Positions 63,997 to 64,000 of a stretch of DNA of 64,000 bases are shown in pieces. The translations under genes were made by a program, and so were the position numbers. The stretch covers positions 28,511-92,510 of the forward strand of contig NZ_JABWQX020000006.1 of the NCBI RefSeq assembly GCF_014268655.2, given 5' to 3'. Position 1 is the stretch's first letter, and each line of letters opens with the position of its first letter. The notes under the pieces are model-generated. The model did no database searches and was not told the DNA's origin. It saw only the letters and a list, made by a program, of their open reading frames with translations. This DNA comes from Pseudomonas marvdashtae. Lineage in GTDB: Bacteria; Pseudomonadota; Gammaproteobacteria; Pseudomonadales; Pseudomonadaceae.

Positions 63997-64000
63997 CTGC

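Overview
The window is high-GC chromosomal DNA from a Pseudomonas, most likely of the P. fluorescens group (my inference). The evidence is protein-level resemblance and gene order: the blocks match, as I recall them, the P. aeruginosa PAO1 regions PA0016-PA0032, PA0065-PA0069, PA0090-PA0094 and PA0102-PA0114, all near the replication origin. REP/REPIN elements typical of the genus are scattered between genes. No rRNA, tRNA or CRISPR array was seen.

Layout. (1) 1-8.8 kb: the end of a type VI secretion cluster, with the tssH/clpV 3' end, vgrG, an Eag-type chaperone, a PAAR-Rhs effector with a variable C-terminal toxin, a probable Imm26-like immunity gene and an unknown gene. (2) 8.8-17.4 kb: a DUF6124 gene with a long conserved leader, a HAD phosphatase, a gamma carbonic anhydrase, prlC-yheV, a diverged second M3 peptidase, a periplasmic tyrosine phosphatase, and a radical SAM gene behind a near-perfect LexA box. 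(3) 17.5-29.5 kb: a beta carbonic anhydrase with a SulP transporter, then the complete caa3-type cytochrome oxidase locus (coxB, coxA, ctaG, coxC, SURF1, ctaA, cyoE, sco). (4) 29.5-41 kb, accessory: duplicated REPIN blocks, a Fur-boxed TonB receptor, two alpha/beta hydrolases, a two-component system facing a DUF2790 gene, a solitary AAA ATPase, and an RTX/delta-60 repeat exoprotein. (5) 41-46.9 kb: a second DUF6124 gene with the same leader, then an A+T-rich probable defence island. The island holds an AAA ATPase + RloB/TOPRIM-like pair convergent with an RloC-like zinc-hook ATPase. (6) 47-64 kb: core genes trkA-rsmB-fmt-def, a LysM gene, dprA-tsaC, qor, hemF-aroE, a SulP-STAS transporter, choline (choX) and choline-sulfate (betC) genes with a divergent LysR regulator, an NAD(P)-binding protein and a DOPA dioxygenase-like gene.

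Two observations deserve most attention. First, the two DUF6124 genes share a ~300-nt leader. In both, a 10-nt segment pairs perfectly with the ribosome-binding region, and the two pairings differ at five positions with full compensation. Each leader also has two TTTAGTAG hairpin loops and one complementary CTACTAA segment. This looks like a structured cis-acting RNA that can sequester the start site. Second, the 42.4-46.5 kb island combines two ATPase-based modules, one with a putative TOPRIM nuclease and one with HEPN/anticodon-nuclease-like residues, arranged tail to tail around a hairpin repeat.
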